The notes beneath the pieces are model-generated. The model did not search any database. It was not told the origin of the DNA and was given only the letters and a program-made list of their open reading frames with translations. A stretch of DNA of 5,991 nt from JBBRGG01 sp038240875 (GTDB taxonomy: Bacteria; Planctomycetota; Phycisphaerae; Phycisphaerales; UBA1924): assembly GCA_038240875.1 (NCBI GenBank), contig JBBRGG010000213.1:1-5991 (forward strand). The letters run 5' to 3'. Shown here piece after piece: positions 5,291 to 5,991 of this stretch (its first letter is position 1; each line of letters begins with the position of its first letter). The position numbers were made by a program, and so were the translations under genes.

Positions 5291-5991
5291 GTAGGAATGA
5301 GGGGGAAGGAAAATCTTCGAGTTCGCAATCGAGTTTGCCTTCGAGTACGCAATCGGGCGAGCCAATCGAGCTCACAACGGCTGTTGATCGGCTTGAAGTT
5401 CTTGGGCCTCGTGAGGCGAAGTTGTTGAAGGAGCTTGGGCTGACGAATCTTGGGAAGTTGCTGGCGCACTTACCGATGCGGCATGAGTTATTGGAAGCCG
5501 AGGCTCCGATTGCGGAGCTTATCGTCGGGCAGATCGTGAGCGCGCGAGGCGAGGTGACGGCGACGCGGCTCGCGGGGCGAATGCCCAAGCAGCGATTTGA
5601 GGCGGTGTTGATGGATGCGACGGGTCGGCTTGATCTGTTGTTTTTCAACATGGGGTTCATGCGGGAGAAGGTTCGGCCTGGGGTGCGGATTCGGGTGCAG
5701 GGAAAGGCGGCGGACTTTCATGGCGGGTTACAGATTGTGAATCCGAAGGTGTGGGTGATTGCGACGTTGGCTGGGGACTTGCATGCACAATCGCGAGAGC
5801 AAGGGCCGGATTTGGGGCCAGAAGATGTGGAGCGCGGGTCACCTTCACGAGCTTCAATTGGCGAGGTCGTATGTCAGCCTGCGGTCGAGCCAGATGCAAA
5901 GCCAGATGCAAAGCCAGATGCAAAGGCAGACCCAAAGGTAGATGCAAAGGCGCGCTCCAAGCGTCAGGCGGAGATCGTCGCGCCGACGATT
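5287..5991 (+). CDS. recG: ATP-dependent DNA helicase RecG, N-terminal part (cut by window end)
   Basis: RecG remodels stalled replication forks and Holliday junctions. Only the first 235 codons are in the window, still open at the edge. After a Ser-rich start (9-20) comes the wedge region. VLGPREAKLLKELGLTNLGKLLAHLPMRHE (38-67) resembles the helix-hairpin-helix-like segment that opens RecG. It is followed by an OB-fold: IAELIVGQIVSARGEV (75-90), LMDATGRLDLLFFN (108-121), and VRIRVQGKAADFHGGLQIVNPKVWVI (133-158). Residues about 160-228 are a hydrophilic linker with PDAK repeats, where most RecG proteins proceed quickly to the helicase core. The helicase motifs lie outside the window. The GTG at 5287 is chosen because it forms a GTGA overlap with the DUF971 stop and is the only good start before the wedge domain; G-rich sequence at 5276-5280 may serve as a weak binding site. 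Confidence 0.9.
   Translation, partial: MSRNEGEGKSSSSQSSLPSSTQSGEPIELTTAVDRLEVLGPREAKLLKELGLTNLGKLLAHLPMRHELLEAEAPIAELIVGQIVSARGEVTATRLAGRMPKQRFEAVLMDATGRLDLLFFNMGFMREKVRPGVRIRVQGKAADFHGGLQIVNPKVWVIATLAGDLHAQSREQGPDLGPEDVERGSPSRASIGEVVCQPAVEPDAKPDAKPDAKADPKVDAKARSKRQAEIVAPTI
5890..5949 (+). repeat. Five in-frame 12-bp units coding PDAK-type repeats in recG
   Basis: CCAGATGCAAAG is repeated exactly three times (5890-5925), followed by two diverged units (5926-5937 and 5938-5949). They encode PDAK, PDAK, PDAK, ADPK and VDAK, RecG residues 202-221. The unit is a multiple of three, so copy changes keep the frame. The peptide is charged and proline-containing, as expected of a flexible linker between the wedge and helicase domains. 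Confidence 0.9.

Noticed and set aside
5187..5947. Minus-strand open frames across the recG start region
   Set aside because: They are low-complexity Ser/Pro/Arg/His frames antisense to the clear DUF971 and recG reading frames.

Overview
This window looks like ordinary bacterial chromosome carrying mostly housekeeping genes. It holds six protein-coding genes, one cut by the right edge. I found no RNA gene, insertion sequence, phage gene or CRISPR array. The proteins suggest a GC-rich bacterium, possibly Planctomycetota (Phycisphaerae-like). Pointers are Ffh with a DLQRPAA motif, a type-2 PyrF with a KRGD signature, weak or missing Shine-Dalgarno sites, and frequent GTG/TTG start candidates. 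This placement is an inference from general familiarity and is not secure.

Layout: (1) a probable terminator, then ffh on the minus strand (91-1647), the GTPase of the signal recognition particle. (2) A 321-bp divergent spacer with two separate direct repeats, both with a 16-bp period. (3) A plus-strand NfsB-like FMN nitroreductase (1969-2619). (4) A 316-bp spacer with a degenerate heptamer run, two hairpins and a block resembling the start of the window. (5) A plus-strand classical short-chain dehydrogenase (2936-3796). (6) pyrF on the minus strand (3822-4733), convergent with the dehydrogenase. (7) A 158-bp divergent spacer. (8) A plus-strand DUF971 gene (4892-5290), overlapping by 4 bp the start of recG (5287 to beyond 5991). 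The recG copy has a PDAK-repeat linker after its wedge domain.

The genes span protein targeting, redox metabolism, pyrimidine synthesis and DNA repair. Only DUF971-recG looks like an operon. The others are divergent, convergent or separated by long spacers, and no joint pathway is evident.

The most general signal is strand asymmetry. The plus strand is rich in G and T almost everywhere, whichever strand is coding, so plus-strand genes favour G/T-ending codons and minus-strand genes C/A-ending codons. The second half of the 2620-2935 spacer and the first ~60 bases depart from this, and those two stretches also resemble each other. I see no convincing new biological system. The best leads are this possible dispersed hairpin repeat, the 16-bp-period repeats upstream of the nitroreductase, and the RecG linker.
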